A DNA stretch of 64,000 bases from Microbulbifer bruguierae (GTDB lineage Bacteria > Pseudomonadota > Gammaproteobacteria > Pseudomonadales > Cellvibrionaceae). The stretch covers positions 3,934,001 to 3,998,000 of the forward strand of contig NZ_CP118605.1 in assembly GCF_029869925.1 (NCBI RefSeq). The letters run 5' to 3'. The notes below the pieces were generated by a model, which saw only the letters and a list, made by a program, of their open reading frames with translations, was not told the DNA's origin and did no database searches. The translations under genes were made by a program, and so were the position numbers. Of this stretch, positions 1 to 8,623 are shown piece after piece; the first letter of the stretch is position 1; every line of letters starts with the position of its first letter.

Positions 1-2
1 CC

Positions 3-3000
3 TCGCTCCAGAGGGCGACATCGACGACGCTGTCACGTACCGCCGCGGCCGTGGCCGGCGTGTTGTTTTCAGTATCTGTTGCCGCTCAGCAGTCAGGAAG
101 TATCGAGGGAACGGTTTATCTCGATGACAAGGTAGAAGCGGCAGGTGTAACAGTAACCGCCACCAGCCCGGTGATGCCAAAAAGCCGAACAGTGCAGACC
201 GATGCTGACGGTGACTTCCGGTTGCCGGCGCTGATTCCGGGTACCTATACCCTGACTTTTACTACCGAAGACGGAATTACCCGTAAAGTGCAGGCCCGGG
301 TGCTGCTGGATCAGCGCTCGAATATTTCCGTCGTAATGATGGATGGCGATGCCGGCCAGTTGGAAGAAGTGGCCGTTCTCGGTGAGAAGATCGAAATGGT
401 TGGTGGGGGTGCGTCTCTCTCCAATGCCTTTGGGGCGGATGTCATCGACGCACTGCCCGTTGGCCAGAGCTACCGCGATGTGATGAAGCTGCTCCCGGGC
501 GTTCAGCTTACCGCAGACGCCACCCGCGGCCCCAATGCGGGTGGTAGTGGCCAGGACAACACTTACGCTTTCGACGGCGTTAATGTAACCCTGCCAATGT
601 TCGGTACCCTTTCCGCCGAACCGTCGAGCCAGGATATCGAACAGGTTTCGGTAGATCGCGGTGGTGCCCGCGCGGTCGGTTTTAACCGCGCCGGTGGTGT
701 CAGCGTTGATACCAAATCCAAGTCCGGTACCAATGAATACAAGAGCAGCTTTAACTACAGAATTCAGCCTTCCAGTCTTTCCGAGCCCGAAGAAGATGGT
801 ATCCAGGAAGACACCGAATACAGCTGGCTTACCGCCAATGTCAGCGGTCCTTTGATCGAAGATACGCTGTTTTTCTACGGTTCTTACTATGGGCCCAGAG
901 AAACCCGCGACAACAAGGAAACGGCGTACGGCCCGACCAAGGATTATCGCAGTGAGCGCGATGAATATTTCGGCAAGCTGACGTATGCGGTTACCGAAGA
1001 CATCCTTCTCAATGCCAGTTACCGCACCTCTGACCGCCTGGGTAAAGGCGTCTCGATTAGTGAATTTGAAGACGATTCTGTTTCCAATGGTGAGAGCGCA
1101 ACTCAGGATATCATCACCTTTGATGGTTCCTGGATTATCAGTGACGCCACCACATTTACCTTCCAGTACAGTGATTTCGCCCAGGAATCCGGCGGGCGTC
1201 CGGATACGCTGCTTGCCGTTCAGCCTGAGTACGAAGGCGCTCTGGATATAGCAAACCTGGATCAGATGGGATATTTCGATGTTCCCAATCTGGATTTGGG
1301 CAACGCCGATTATGACAACGTGGTGGCGCAACAGTTGATCGACCAATACGGTTATATCAGCGACGGGCAGCGTGTAGGTGGCGGTGCTGTTGGCGGATAC
1401 CGGGATATAAGTACCCAGGGGTTCTATCGCAAAGGTTTCGAGATGGCCCTTGAGCATCGGTTTGAGATCGGTGCGACCAGTCACGAGCTGCATCTCGGTT
1501 ATCAGTGGTCTGAAGGTAAAGAAGACCTCTGGCGCCGCTCCAATGGCTGGGGACAGATTGAGTATGTGGGCGGTGAGGAGTTCACCGAAGGTGGCGAGGC
1601 CGTCTATTTCCGTTCCAAGACCGAACAGATGAGCTTTGTGAATGAGAGCGGAAGCGCCGTTTCATCCATTGTTTCCTATACCGAAGCCAATAACTTCGAA
1701 ATCAACGACGTTATTACCTGGAATGATTTGACCTTTAATGTTGGCATACTGGTAAGTGAGGATACTTACTACGGCCAGGGGTTGAAGGAAAATTCCGCGA
1801 ACTATTCCGGGTTTGAGCTGGCTCCGGGTCACAAGTACGAAATGCACAATATCGATTGGAAAGACATGATCCAGCCGCGCCTCGGTGTTACCTGGGCGTA
1901 TAACGGTGAAGATACTGTCTTTGCCAACTTCGCCCAATACAATCCGCAGGCGAGCTCGTTGGCCCGAGCGGCTTCCTGGGACAGAAACACCCAGAAACAG
2001 CTCGAGGTTGCCTGGGATGCAGACGGCAATTATCTGGGCTATGAGCCGGCCAGCGGTTCCTCCGGTAAAATGTTTCAGGAAGGTCTGCAGCCCCGCCGGG
2101 TTGATGAACTTACCATTGGTACCACCAAGGGCTGGGGTGAGCGCCTCGCAACCCGCGCCCATGTACGCTATCGCGAAGGATCTCACTTCTGGGAAGATAC
2201 CTGGAACTGGGCGCGTTCCGATGAGGGCTGTTACGGCGACTTCGATGGTGATGGTGTAAACGAGCATTGTGTGCCCGCGGACATCGAAGCCCTTGGTCCA
2301 TACCTTCCCGACCTGAATAACTATCGTTACGGTGCGGATGGTGTCGCCGGTACCGGAGATGGTGAAATCTACGGATCCAGTTACGTGATCGCGGAAATGG
2401 ACGGGGCTTACACCGAGTACTGGGAGTTGGCTCTGGAAGCAGAGTGGTATGGCGATAACAGTTACCTGAATGCGTCCTACGTATACAGCCAGTACACAGG
2501 AAACATTGACCAGGACAATACCTCTGGTGCCAACGATGACAACCTGTTTATTGGTTCTTCCAATTATGCAGATGACTATGGCCAGTACACCTGGGACCTC
2601 AAGGACGGTACCCTGCGTGGTGACAAGCCCCATTTGTTGAAAGTCTTCGGTTATTACACCCTGGACTGGAAAGCGAATGTCGGCGCGTTCTTCACGTTCC
2701 AGTCCGGACAGCCCTGGGAAGCTTGGGATGGCTCAATCTATGGACGTAGTTCCGATACCATTCGTTATGCCGAGCGCGCTGGTAGTCGTCGCAGCCCGAG
2801 CCACTGGCAGATGGATTTGAACTACACCCAGGACTTCAAGCTGTTTGGTGATTACACCATGAAATTCCGTGCGGATATTTTCAACGTGTTCGACCGTCAG
2901 ACCGGTTATAACATGACGCCGTACGTTAGCAGTGAGGAGTTCGGTGAGGCGCGTAGTTACTATGATCCTCGCCGTATTCAGCTGTCGTTCGGTTTTGATC

Positions 3001-3005
3001 TCTGA
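3..3005 (+). CDS. TonB-dependent receptor, Oar-like (5' end outside window)
   Basis: Outer-membrane active transporter. The reading frame is open to the left edge, and the first visible codons continue upstream of an internal GTG at 51 in a signal-peptide-like stretch ending VAAQQ, so the true start lies outside the window. Counting from GTG 51, residues about 15-90 form a carboxypeptidase-regulatory-like beta-sandwich. A TonB-box-like EEVAVLG follows near residue 105, then the plug (about 118-225, with DALPVGQSYRDVMKLLPGV), then the long barrel ending QLSFGFDL. This is the Oar/CarboxypepD_reg receptor layout. The substrate cannot be read from sequence. The downstream peptidoglycan-catabolic genes make muropeptides or peptides an inference. 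A strong terminator follows, so the gene is probably transcribed apart from the NlpC gene. Confidence 0.9.
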   Translation, partial: SLQRATSTTLSRTAAAVAGVLFSVSVAAQQSGSIEGTVYLDDKVEAAGVTVTATSPVMPKSRTVQTDADGDFRLPALIPGTYTLTFTTEDGITRKVQARVLLDQRSNISVVMMDGDAGQLEEVAVLGEKIEMVGGGASLSNAFGADVIDALPVGQSYRDVMKLLPGVQLTADATRGPNAGGSGQDNTYAFDGVNVTLPMFGTLSAEPSSQDIEQVSVDRGGARAVGFNRAGGVSVDTKSKSGTNEYKSSFNYRIQPSSLSEPEEDGIQEDTEYSWLTANVSGPLIEDTLFFYGSYYGPRETRDNKETAYGPTKDYRSERDEYFGKLTYAVTEDILLNASYRTSDRLGKGVSISEFEDDSVSNGESATQDIITFDGSWIISDATTFTFQYSDFAQESGGRPDTLLAVQPEYEGALDIANLDQMGYFDVPNLDLGNADYDNVVAQQLIDQYGYISDGQRVGGGAVGGYRDISTQGFYRKGFEMALEHRFEIGATSHELHLGYQWSEGKEDLWRRSNGWGQIEYVGGEEFTEGGEAVYFRSKTEQMSFVNESGSAVSSIVSYTEANNFEINDVITWNDLTFNVGILVSEDTYYGQGLKENSANYSGFELAPGHKYEMHNIDWKDMIQPRLGVTWAYNGEDTVFANFAQYNPQASSLARAASWDRNTQKQLEVAWDADGNYLGYEPASGSSGKMFQEGLQPRRVDELTIGTTKGWGERLATRAHVRYREGSHFWEDTWNWARSDEGCYGDFDGDGVNEHCVPADIEALGPYLPDLNNYRYGADGVAGTGDGEIYGSSYVIAEMDGAYTEYWELALEAEWYGDNSYLNASYVYSQYTGNIDQDNTSGANDDNLFIGSSNYADDYGQYTWDLKDGTLRGDKPHLLKVFGYYTLDWKANVGAFFTFQSGQPWEAWDGSIYGRSSDTIRYAERAGSRRSPSHWQMDLNYTQDFKLFGDYTMKFRADIFNVFDRQTGYNMTPYVSSEEFGEARSYYDPRRIQLSFGFDL

Positions 3006-3066
3006 TTCGCGATTTGTAGCTTAGCTTGAGTATCGTCCATTAGGAATTTCCTTGGACCTCTGTTTT

Positions 3067-3091
3067 GCCCCGGCTTTGTCGGGGCATTTTT
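3067..3091 (+). terminator. Intrinsic terminator after the TonB receptor
   Basis: A 6-bp stem GCCCCG (3067-3072) pairs with CGGGGC (3080-3085) around a 7-nt loop and is followed by a run of T. It lies about 60 nt after the receptor stop codon. Confidence 0.85.
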
Positions 3092-3399
3092 ATATTCGCG
3101 GTATGTTTGTGTAAGTAGCGGATTTATTTATCGATTCCTTTTGTATTTTTTATCGGCAAGGGGTCGATTATCTGGATTTTTTTTTGCACAATCTGTTTTT
3201 GGAATATCTTATTCCTTGGGAATTATTTTCGATTATAAATTATGAGCTCTGTTGAGAAAGTCTCAGCGAATATTGGAAAAATCCCGCTGCAGAGTAACGG
3301 GTCCGATTGATGAGCCAGGCGTTAATAGTTGGTGTTAATAGAGAAAACGAAGTTGATGGCGGCTACTATTCGGGTGGCAACCGAACTAAGGAGGTCCCG
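3092..3399 (+). promoter_or_regulatory. AT-rich leader and probable promoter/operator region
   Basis: No gene is seen between the terminator and the NlpC start. The stretch is much more AT-rich than its surroundings. It contains a perfect 6-3-6 palindrome GGAATATCTTATTCC (3201-3215), a further GAATTATTTT (3220-3229) and a TATAAA-like -10 (3234-3239). The palindrome resembles in form the inverted repeats bound by RpiR-family regulators, and an RpiR gene lies three genes downstream. Assigning it as that operator is inference. Confidence 0.4.
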
Positions 3400-4932
3400 G
3401 TGCGGCTGAACGGAATTCTGATAGCCGGCCTGATAGGGCTGGTATTGAGTGGGTGTGGTGAACACTCGCAAAACGCTCGTGTGCACGGCGCCGCGTCCGG
3501 TGTGGAGACCGGTGTGGAGACCGGTGTGGAGACCGGTGTAGCTGCCGTGCCCAGCGCGATCGAATATGTCACCGACGTCCCCCTGATTGAGGAAGCCATG
3601 CTGAGTGCCAGTTTCTGGCAGCAGCGGGTGCAAAACGACGCGTTGCGTATGAACCTCTCGCAAATCCAGCAGTTCAACACCACCAATTTTAACCGTGGCG
3701 ATTACCTCAATAACCTGGATGAATTTCCCCAGCACCTGTCGCAGCAGAAAGTCATCGAGTTGATTGACGGCGTCAGTCGTCCAGCGTCGGCTCCACGTTT
3801 TTTTGCCGATGGCAGTGCAGTGACCGAGGCGGATTACGCTGCGCTGGACAGTGCGGTACAGCGGCAGCAGGTGCCCGCGGAGGTCGCGGTGCGCTGGGGG
3901 CTGGTGGTGGCGCGGGCGAGTATGCGCAGTTACCCTACGTTTACCCGGGTTTTTAAAAATGTCGATGATCAGGATCTGGACCGCTTTCAGGAAACTGGCG
4001 TTTTCCCCGGACAGCGCCTGGCGATTCTGCATGAGAGCGCTGATGGCGAATGGTGGTTTGCTGTGAACTACCACTACGCGGCGTGGCTGCCGAAAGATGC
4101 AGTAGTGCTCGGTGATAAACACGCGATTGACAACTGGTTTCACCAGACGCCCCGCCTGACCGTGACCGGCGCCCAGGTGCACACCAATTTCAATCCACAA
4201 GATCGCCGCACCTCCCGGGTCACTCTGGATATGGGCGTGACCCTGCCGCTGATGAGTGCGGAGGAAGTCGGGCACAAGGTCAATGGACAGAATCCCCACG
4301 CGAGCCATATTGTTTCCCTGCCGGTGCGTGGGGAGAGCGGCGCGCTGGAATTTGTTCCCACACTGATTGCCCGCGGGCAGGATGTTAATGCGGGGCCACT
4401 GTCCTATCACCCGACACTGGTGCTGCAACAGGCGTTCAAGTTTCTCGGCGAGCGTTACGGTTGGGGGCACGATTACAACGGTCGCGACTGCACCGGCTTT
4501 GTCGGCGAGGTGTACAAGTCCTTCGGTATCGTAATGCCGCGCAACTCCGGCCAGCAGGGCAAGAGTGCCTTTGCTCCGACCCGTACCTTTGCCGAGGGGG
4601 ATGATCAGGCCCGGCGCGAAGCGCTGGCTTCGCTTTCGGTAGGGGACCTGATCTACATTCCCGGGCACGTGATGATGTATCTGGGCGAAGTGGATGGCGA
4701 ACCCTACGTGATTCACGACGTGACGGGTCTCAGTTACTACGATACCCGCGGTACTCTCGATACTCGCGATACCCGTGATACCCACGGCACTGGGGAAAGT
4801 GCGGACAACGCTGAGAAGGTTTTCTATCGCGGCACGTTATCCGGGGTGTCGGTCACCCCATTGACCCCGCTCTATCTCAATCGGGAGAAGAGCTTTGTCG
4901 ATGGTATCTATGCCATTAAATCCATAATTTGA
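3400..4932 (+). CDS. NlpC/P60 cell-wall endopeptidase lipoprotein with SH3 region
   Basis: Predicted cysteine peptidase that cuts peptidoglycan stem peptides, similar in layout to YkfC-type gamma-D-glutamyl-diamino acid endopeptidases. GTG 3400 is preferred because AAGGAGG (3388-3394) sits five bases before it and it directly begins a lipoprotein signal with lipobox LSGC. A longer frame from 3307 would bury this signal. The product is 510 residues. The middle is SH3-like. The C-terminal NlpC/P60 domain shows DCTGF with Cys364, GHVMMYLG with His423 and VIHD with His439, a complete triad. Odd features are a 12-bp tandem repeat just after the lipobox and a DTR-rich repeat insertion after His439. 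The stop overlaps the region of the epimerase start, so the two are likely cotranslated. The specificity is inferred from the epimerase neighbour. Confidence 0.88.
   Translation: MRLNGILIAGLIGLVLSGCGEHSQNARVHGAASGVETGVETGVETGVAAVPSAIEYVTDVPLIEEAMLSASFWQQRVQNDALRMNLSQIQQFNTTNFNRGDYLNNLDEFPQHLSQQKVIELIDGVSRPASAPRFFADGSAVTEADYAALDSAVQRQQVPAEVAVRWGLVVARASMRSYPTFTRVFKNVDDQDLDRFQETGVFPGQRLAILHESADGEWWFAVNYHYAAWLPKDAVVLGDKHAIDNWFHQTPRLTVTGAQVHTNFNPQDRRTSRVTLDMGVTLPLMSAEEVGHKVNGQNPHASHIVSLPVRGESGALEFVPTLIARGQDVNAGPLSYHPTLVLQQAFKFLGERYGWGHDYNGRDCTGFVGEVYKSFGIVMPRNSGQQGKSAFAPTRTFAEGDDQARREALASLSVGDLIYIPGHVMMYLGEVDGEPYVIHDVTGLSYYDTRGTLDTRDTRDTHGTGESADNAEKVFYRGTLSGVSVTPLTPLYLNREKSFVDGIYAIKSII
3497..3540 (+). 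repeat. Three 12-bp tandem repeats inside the NlpC/P60 gene
   Basis: The unit CCGGTGTGGAGA occurs three times (3497, 3509, 3521) followed by a partial fourth copy. It encodes GVET repeats in the linker after the acylated Cys. The copies are identical, so the length is likely variable between strains. Confidence 0.9.
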
Positions 4933-4943
4933 GCGGTATCACC

Positions 4944-6038
4944 ATGAAGATAGTAGACGTAAAGCTGGGTATGCTGCGGGTTCCACTGGTGACCCCATTC
5001 AAAACCGCACTGCGCACCGTTGAGTGTGTGGAAGACGTGGTTGTGATGCTGGAAACCGATACCGGGCATATTGGTTATGGCAACGCGCCGGCCACCGCGG
5101 TGATTACCGGTGATACTCACGGTTCGGTGATCGAGGCGGTGCGCACGATATTCACACCACTGCTGCTGGGCCGCAATGTTGCGGACCTCAACAGCCTGAC
5201 ACGCCAGATCCAGGGGGCGATGATCAACAACACCAGTGCCAAGGCGGCGGTGGAAATTGCCCTCTACGATCTGTTTGCGCAGAGCTACAAAACGCCGCTG
5301 TACCGGATTCTGGGCGGCGGCGAGAACAGTCTGACCACCGATATCACCATCAGCGTCGACTACATCGACAAAATGGTTGCGGATGCAGAGCGCGCGGTCG
5401 AGCGCGGCTTTGAAATTCTCAAACTGAAAGTAGGCAAGGATATCGGCCTGGATATCGAGCGTATCAAGGCGGTGTACGCCGCGGTGAAAGGGCGCGCGCT
5501 GCTGCGCCTGGATGCCAACCAGGGCTGGAGTCCCAAGCAGGCAGTGCTGGCAATTCGCGGGCTGGAAGAAGCCGGTGTGCTGCTGGAATTGGTGGAACAG
5601 CCGGTGAAAGCCAGTAACCTGGAGGGTATGCGCTATATCTCCGAGCGGGTGAAAACGCCGATCATGGCGGATGAAAGTATTTTCGGGCCCCACGAAGTCA
5701 TGGATGTGATCCAGCGGCACGCGGCGGACATCATCAATATCAAATTGATGAAAACCGGGGGTATCTCCAACGCGCTGAAAATTGCTGACCTGGCGGGGCT
5801 CTACGATGTGGAGTGCATGGTGGGTTGTATGTTGGAAACCAGCATCGGTGTTTCCGCTGCGGCGCATATGGCCGCGGCGAAAGCGCCGATCGTATCGAAA
5901 CTGGATCTGGATGTACCATCCCTGTGCGTACATGACCCGGTAGTTGGTGGCGCGACCTATAAGGATGCGGATATCATTCTCAACGAAACGCCCGGCCTGG
6001 GTATTGAAAGGATCGAGGGCCTGCAGTTGCTGGCGTAA
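4944..6038 (+). CDS. Dipeptide epimerase, enolase superfamily (L-Ala-D/L-Glu epimerase type)
   Basis: Cytoplasmic enzyme expected to convert L-Ala-D-Glu from murein into L-Ala-L-Glu so that ordinary peptidases can split it. ATG 4944 is chosen. A TTG at 4929 overlapping the NlpC stop is possible but adds only five residues. The 364-residue product has the muconate-lactonizing-enzyme subgroup pattern: KLK with Lys160/Lys162, metal ligands Asp190 (LDANQGW), Glu218 (VEQPV) and Asp243 (MADES), and the opposite base Lys267 in NIKLMKTGG. The paired lysines identify the dipeptide epimerase subgroup. The neighbour order endopeptidase-epimerase mirrors Bacillus ykfB/ykfC, which supports muropeptide use. 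Exact dipeptide preference is not visible. Confidence 0.9.
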   Translation: MKIVDVKLGMLRVPLVTPFKTALRTVECVEDVVVMLETDTGHIGYGNAPATAVITGDTHGSVIEAVRTIFTPLLLGRNVADLNSLTRQIQGAMINNTSAKAAVEIALYDLFAQSYKTPLYRILGGGENSLTTDITISVDYIDKMVADAERAVERGFEILKLKVGKDIGLDIERIKAVYAAVKGRALLRLDANQGWSPKQAVLAIRGLEEAGVLLELVEQPVKASNLEGMRYISERVKTPIMADESIFGPHEVMDVIQRHAADIINIKLMKTGGISNALKIADLAGLYDVECMVGCMLETSIGVSAAAHMAAAKAPIVSKLDLDVPSLCVHDPVVGGATYKDADIILNETPGLGIERIEGLQLLA

Positions 6039-6070
6039 TCCCGCCGGCATTGCAGAGCGATACGGACACC

Positions 6071-6862
6071 ATGACCTGCTTATTGAAAATGCGCGCGATG
6101 CGCGACCAGATGTCAGTAAACGAGCGCAAGCTGGCGGACTTCATTCTGGAGAATACCCAGCTGTTGCGGGACTACTCTTCTTCCCAGCTCGCGGATGCGG
6201 TGGGGGTGAGCCAGTCCAGTGTAGTGAAATTTTCCCAGAAGCTCGGTTACCGCGGTTATCCCAGTCTCAAGCTTGCGGTGTACGAGTCCTACGCCGGTTC
6301 CGGCATGGCCAATGGCAGCGGTGAGGATGGGGCGCGTCCCTTTGGTGCCAGTGACAGCCCGCTCAGCCAGCTGGGGCAGAAAAAGCTCGAAGTGCTGGAG
6401 AATACTGTCAGCATCAATGAAGTGGAGCAGCTCACCGCGGCGGTAGAAGCCATTCGCACGGCCCGCTGTATCCAGATTTCCGCCTGTCCCGGTTCTGTTT
6501 CCGTTGCGCGCTACCTGACCCACCAATTACTGGAGCTTGGGTGCTGGGCGGTGTTCGATGAGGGTGGCAAGCTACAGCAGCGCATAGCCGGCTCCCTGCA
6601 GGACGAAGACCTGTTGTGTATTCTGTGTGATTTCGGTGGTGAGGAGTCTCTGGTGGAAGTGGCCAACCGCGCCCGCGAGCAGGGAGTCAAAGTCCTCAGT
6701 CTCACCCGCTACAACTACAACGCGGCCAGTATCCATTCGGATATCCGCCTGTATGTTGTCCCCCCGGATGATGACGAGGATCTGCAGCGCCTGCTATTCC
6801 GCTCGGCCCAGTTGCACGTGATTGAAGGCCTGATCAGCGGCCTGTTGCGCAGTAATCACTGA
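6071..6862 (+). CDS. murR: MurR/RpiR-family transcriptional regulator
   Basis: DNA-binding regulator that senses a sugar phosphate. Residues about 1-75 form the RpiR helix-turn-helix (SSSQLADAVGVSQSSVVKFS). Residues about 120-245 form a SIS sugar-phosphate-binding domain (RCIQISACPGSVSVARYL). The start is uncertain: ATG 6071 begins the family-typical lead-in to LLKMRAMRDQ, and a TTG at 6050 is the alternative. It lies 32 nt after the epimerase and probably belongs to that operon. MurQ and NamZ in the same window make MurNAc-6-phosphate the likely ligand, which is inference. Candidate operators are described at 8501-8554 and 24363. The gene ends at a strong bidirectional terminator. Confidence 0.85.
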   Translation: MTCLLKMRAMRDQMSVNERKLADFILENTQLLRDYSSSQLADAVGVSQSSVVKFSQKLGYRGYPSLKLAVYESYAGSGMANGSGEDGARPFGASDSPLSQLGQKKLEVLENTVSINEVEQLTAAVEAIRTARCIQISACPGSVSVARYLTHQLLELGCWAVFDEGGKLQQRIAGSLQDEDLLCILCDFGGEESLVEVANRAREQGVKVLSLTRYNYNAASIHSDIRLYVVPPDDDEDLQRLLFRSAQLHVIEGLISGLLRSNH

Positions 6863-6906
6863 ATATTTTTAACCACTGCGTATTTCTGGCGGGATGTATC
6901 TTCCCC

Positions 6907-6947
6907 AAAAAAGCCGCTGTACCGATTTGTGGTACAGCGGCTTTTTT
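6907..6947. terminator. Bidirectional intrinsic terminator between convergent genes
   Basis: A perfect 13-bp stem AAGCCGCTGTACC (6911-6923) pairs with GGTACAGCGGCTT (6931-6943). It is flanked by A and T runs on either side, so it can end both the regulator transcript and the convergent transglutaminase transcript. Confidence 0.92.
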
Positions 6948-6964
6948 GTGGTTGCGGGCTTGTG

Positions 6965-8464
6965 TCAGCGCTGCGCGTTCTGCTGCGGTTCTACCAGTTT
7001 CCACTGCATATCGTAGTCCCACTGATCAAAGTACAGATTGCCGCCGCGCCACTCCACTTCGCCGCGCTGGCTGTCCACGGTCTCCGAGCGGAAGTGCTGT
7101 TTTGCCGGCACAAACGGGCGGCTGTAGTCGGAGTTGAAAATCAGGCGATAGCTGTCGATTCCGCCGAGGTAGAACCAGCGCTCCGCCTCCTTTTCGCTGT
7201 CCAGCAGGCCGTGGGTGACATCCATCGGCAGCCAGCCGTAAGGCGCCAGATAGATTTCCCCCCAGTCGTGCATGGTGTCGAAACCTTCAGGGGAAAACTC
7301 CCAGCCTGACTGCCAGCGCGCCGGGATGCCGTTCATCCGCAGCAGGGTGATCAGCAGCAGCGTCTGCTGGCCGCAATCCGCGTGACCGGCCTCGGCGGCG
7401 TACGCACTGATATTGCGGATGGTGGAATATTCGCGGGCGCCGGCCCAGGGAATTTGATCTACATGGGCAAACAGTTTCTGTGCGATACGGTAGGGGTTGC
7501 GCTCGTCTCCCACGATGCGCTCGGAAAGCGCTTTCAGAGCGGGGGTGAACTGGATATGGGGCGCCCGCTCGCTGAGGAATTCTGCCACTTCAGGGACGCT
7601 TGTCGGCTGCACTTTCTCTGCGTCGATTGCGGTGTAGCGAGACAGGCTGTCGTAGGCGTAGCGCACGCGAAATTCGGTGGGCTCGCCCTGTTGCGCGGTT
7701 TTTTCCAGATAGATAGTGCGCTGGGGCTGGGTGGCCGGTGCCAGCCGGTGTGTTTCCGGGGTGCTGGTGAGCAGTGAAACATTTTCCTGCAGGCCTTCGC
7801 GCTGCTGGGGGAAGGGCAGCCAGGCGCGCAGGGTTTCTCCGGCGGGTACCGCATCAGCATCCACCGTCAGTGTGTACTCCACTTCAATACGCTGGCGCAG
7901 CGGTGTTTCCGCGCCGATCACCGCGGAGTGGTGTGGGTGCAGGCGGTACAGTGGCGCCTTGTCGGTAAAGCGTCGGTAGTCGTTGCTACGCTTGGCCGCG
8001 GTATCGGAGATATGCACCAAGTTGTAGGCCGCCTTGTTGAAGTAGCGGCGCTCGCCGTTGATGATCTTGTATTCCAGCAGTCCGGCGGCGTTCCAGGACT
8101 GGATGTCGGCTTCACTGGCATCGGGAATATAGCGCTGGATCGAAGCCAGCAATGCTTCCGGTTTGATGGTGAACTCCATTTCAATGCGGCGCATGCGCTC
8201 CGCTTCGAATGCCAGTGCCAGATTATCCGTGGTGCTGCTGCGATCTTCTGTGTCGTTTCCCACCGTTTCCATCCTTTGATTGCTACTTCCCTGTTGCAGC
8301 AGGGCCTCAATTTCTGCCCTGGCCAGTTGGTAGTGGCCCTGGTCCACTTTTTGCCGGATTTCGCTCAGATCTGCCGCGAAAATCGGTGGTGACAGCGCCG
8401 TGGCGCCCATTGAGAAGATGGTCAGTGCGATCAGGGTTTTGACTGGCGAGCGGGGATTGTGCAC
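6965..8464 (-). CDS. Exported transglutaminase-fold protein
   Basis: The 499-residue product has a Sec-type signal peptide (ALTIFSMGATALSPPIFA). GTG 8464 is chosen because GGAG precedes it by six bases. The C-terminal half is a transglutaminase-like core with the complete triad Cys364 (HADCGQQT), His399 (MHDWGEI) and Asp415 (PMDVTHG). The N-terminal part up to about residue 200 has no family I recognise. Bacterial proteins of this fold are often cysteine peptidases or have unknown function rather than crosslinkers. The locus suggests action on peptides or wall fragments in the periplasm, but the sequence does not prove it. It is divergent from the beta-lactamase-fold gene, sharing a region with a long inverted repeat. 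Confidence 0.8.
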   Translation of the reverse strand: MHNPRSPVKTLIALTIFSMGATALSPPIFAADLSEIRQKVDQGHYQLARAEIEALLQQGSSNQRMETVGNDTEDRSSTTDNLALAFEAERMRRIEMEFTIKPEALLASIQRYIPDASEADIQSWNAAGLLEYKIINGERRYFNKAAYNLVHISDTAAKRSNDYRRFTDKAPLYRLHPHHSAVIGAETPLRQRIEVEYTLTVDADAVPAGETLRAWLPFPQQREGLQENVSLLTSTPETHRLAPATQPQRTIYLEKTAQQGEPTEFRVRYAYDSLSRYTAIDAEKVQPTSVPEVAEFLSERAPHIQFTPALKALSERIVGDERNPYRIAQKLFAHVDQIPWAGAREYSTIRNISAYAAEAGHADCGQQTLLLITLLRMNGIPARWQSGWEFSPEGFDTMHDWGEIYLAPYGWLPMDVTHGLLDSEKEAERWFYLGGIDSYRLIFNSDYSRPFVPAKQHFRSETVDSQRGEVEWRGGNLYFDQWDYDMQWKLVEPQQNAQR

Positions 8465-8500
8465 GGGAGCTCCGTTTTACGCGGGCGATAGCGAGAAATG

Positions 8501-8554
8501 CCCGGAATAATTTATTTTTTACTTAAAAAACCATGATTGATAAATTATTCTGGG
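8501..8554. promoter_or_regulatory. Long inverted repeat in the divergent promoter region (candidate operator pair)
   Basis: The arm CCCGGAATAATTTAT (8501-8515) is repeated inverted at 8540-8554 with one mismatch in 15. The cores GAATAATTTA have centres 36 bp apart. The repeat lies between two divergent genes of the wall-catabolism locus. The core recurs exactly upstream of the symporter-murQ operon at 24363. Binding by the RpiR regulator encoded at 6071 is inference. Confidence 0.6.
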
Positions 8555-8623
8555 GTTTGCGTCCCGTCAAGCCCGAATGGGTTTCATTGTGCACCGTATT
8601 TGCAAGCGCCGGAGGACTCACCT

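Noticed and set aside
93..1493. Minus-strand open frame opposite the TonB receptor
   Set aside because: The receptor is intact with signal, plug and barrel. The antisense protein shows no recognisable features.
3497..3540. Possible CRISPR or mobile repeat
   Set aside because: The repeats are 12 bp, directly adjacent and in frame within a gene, with no spacers.
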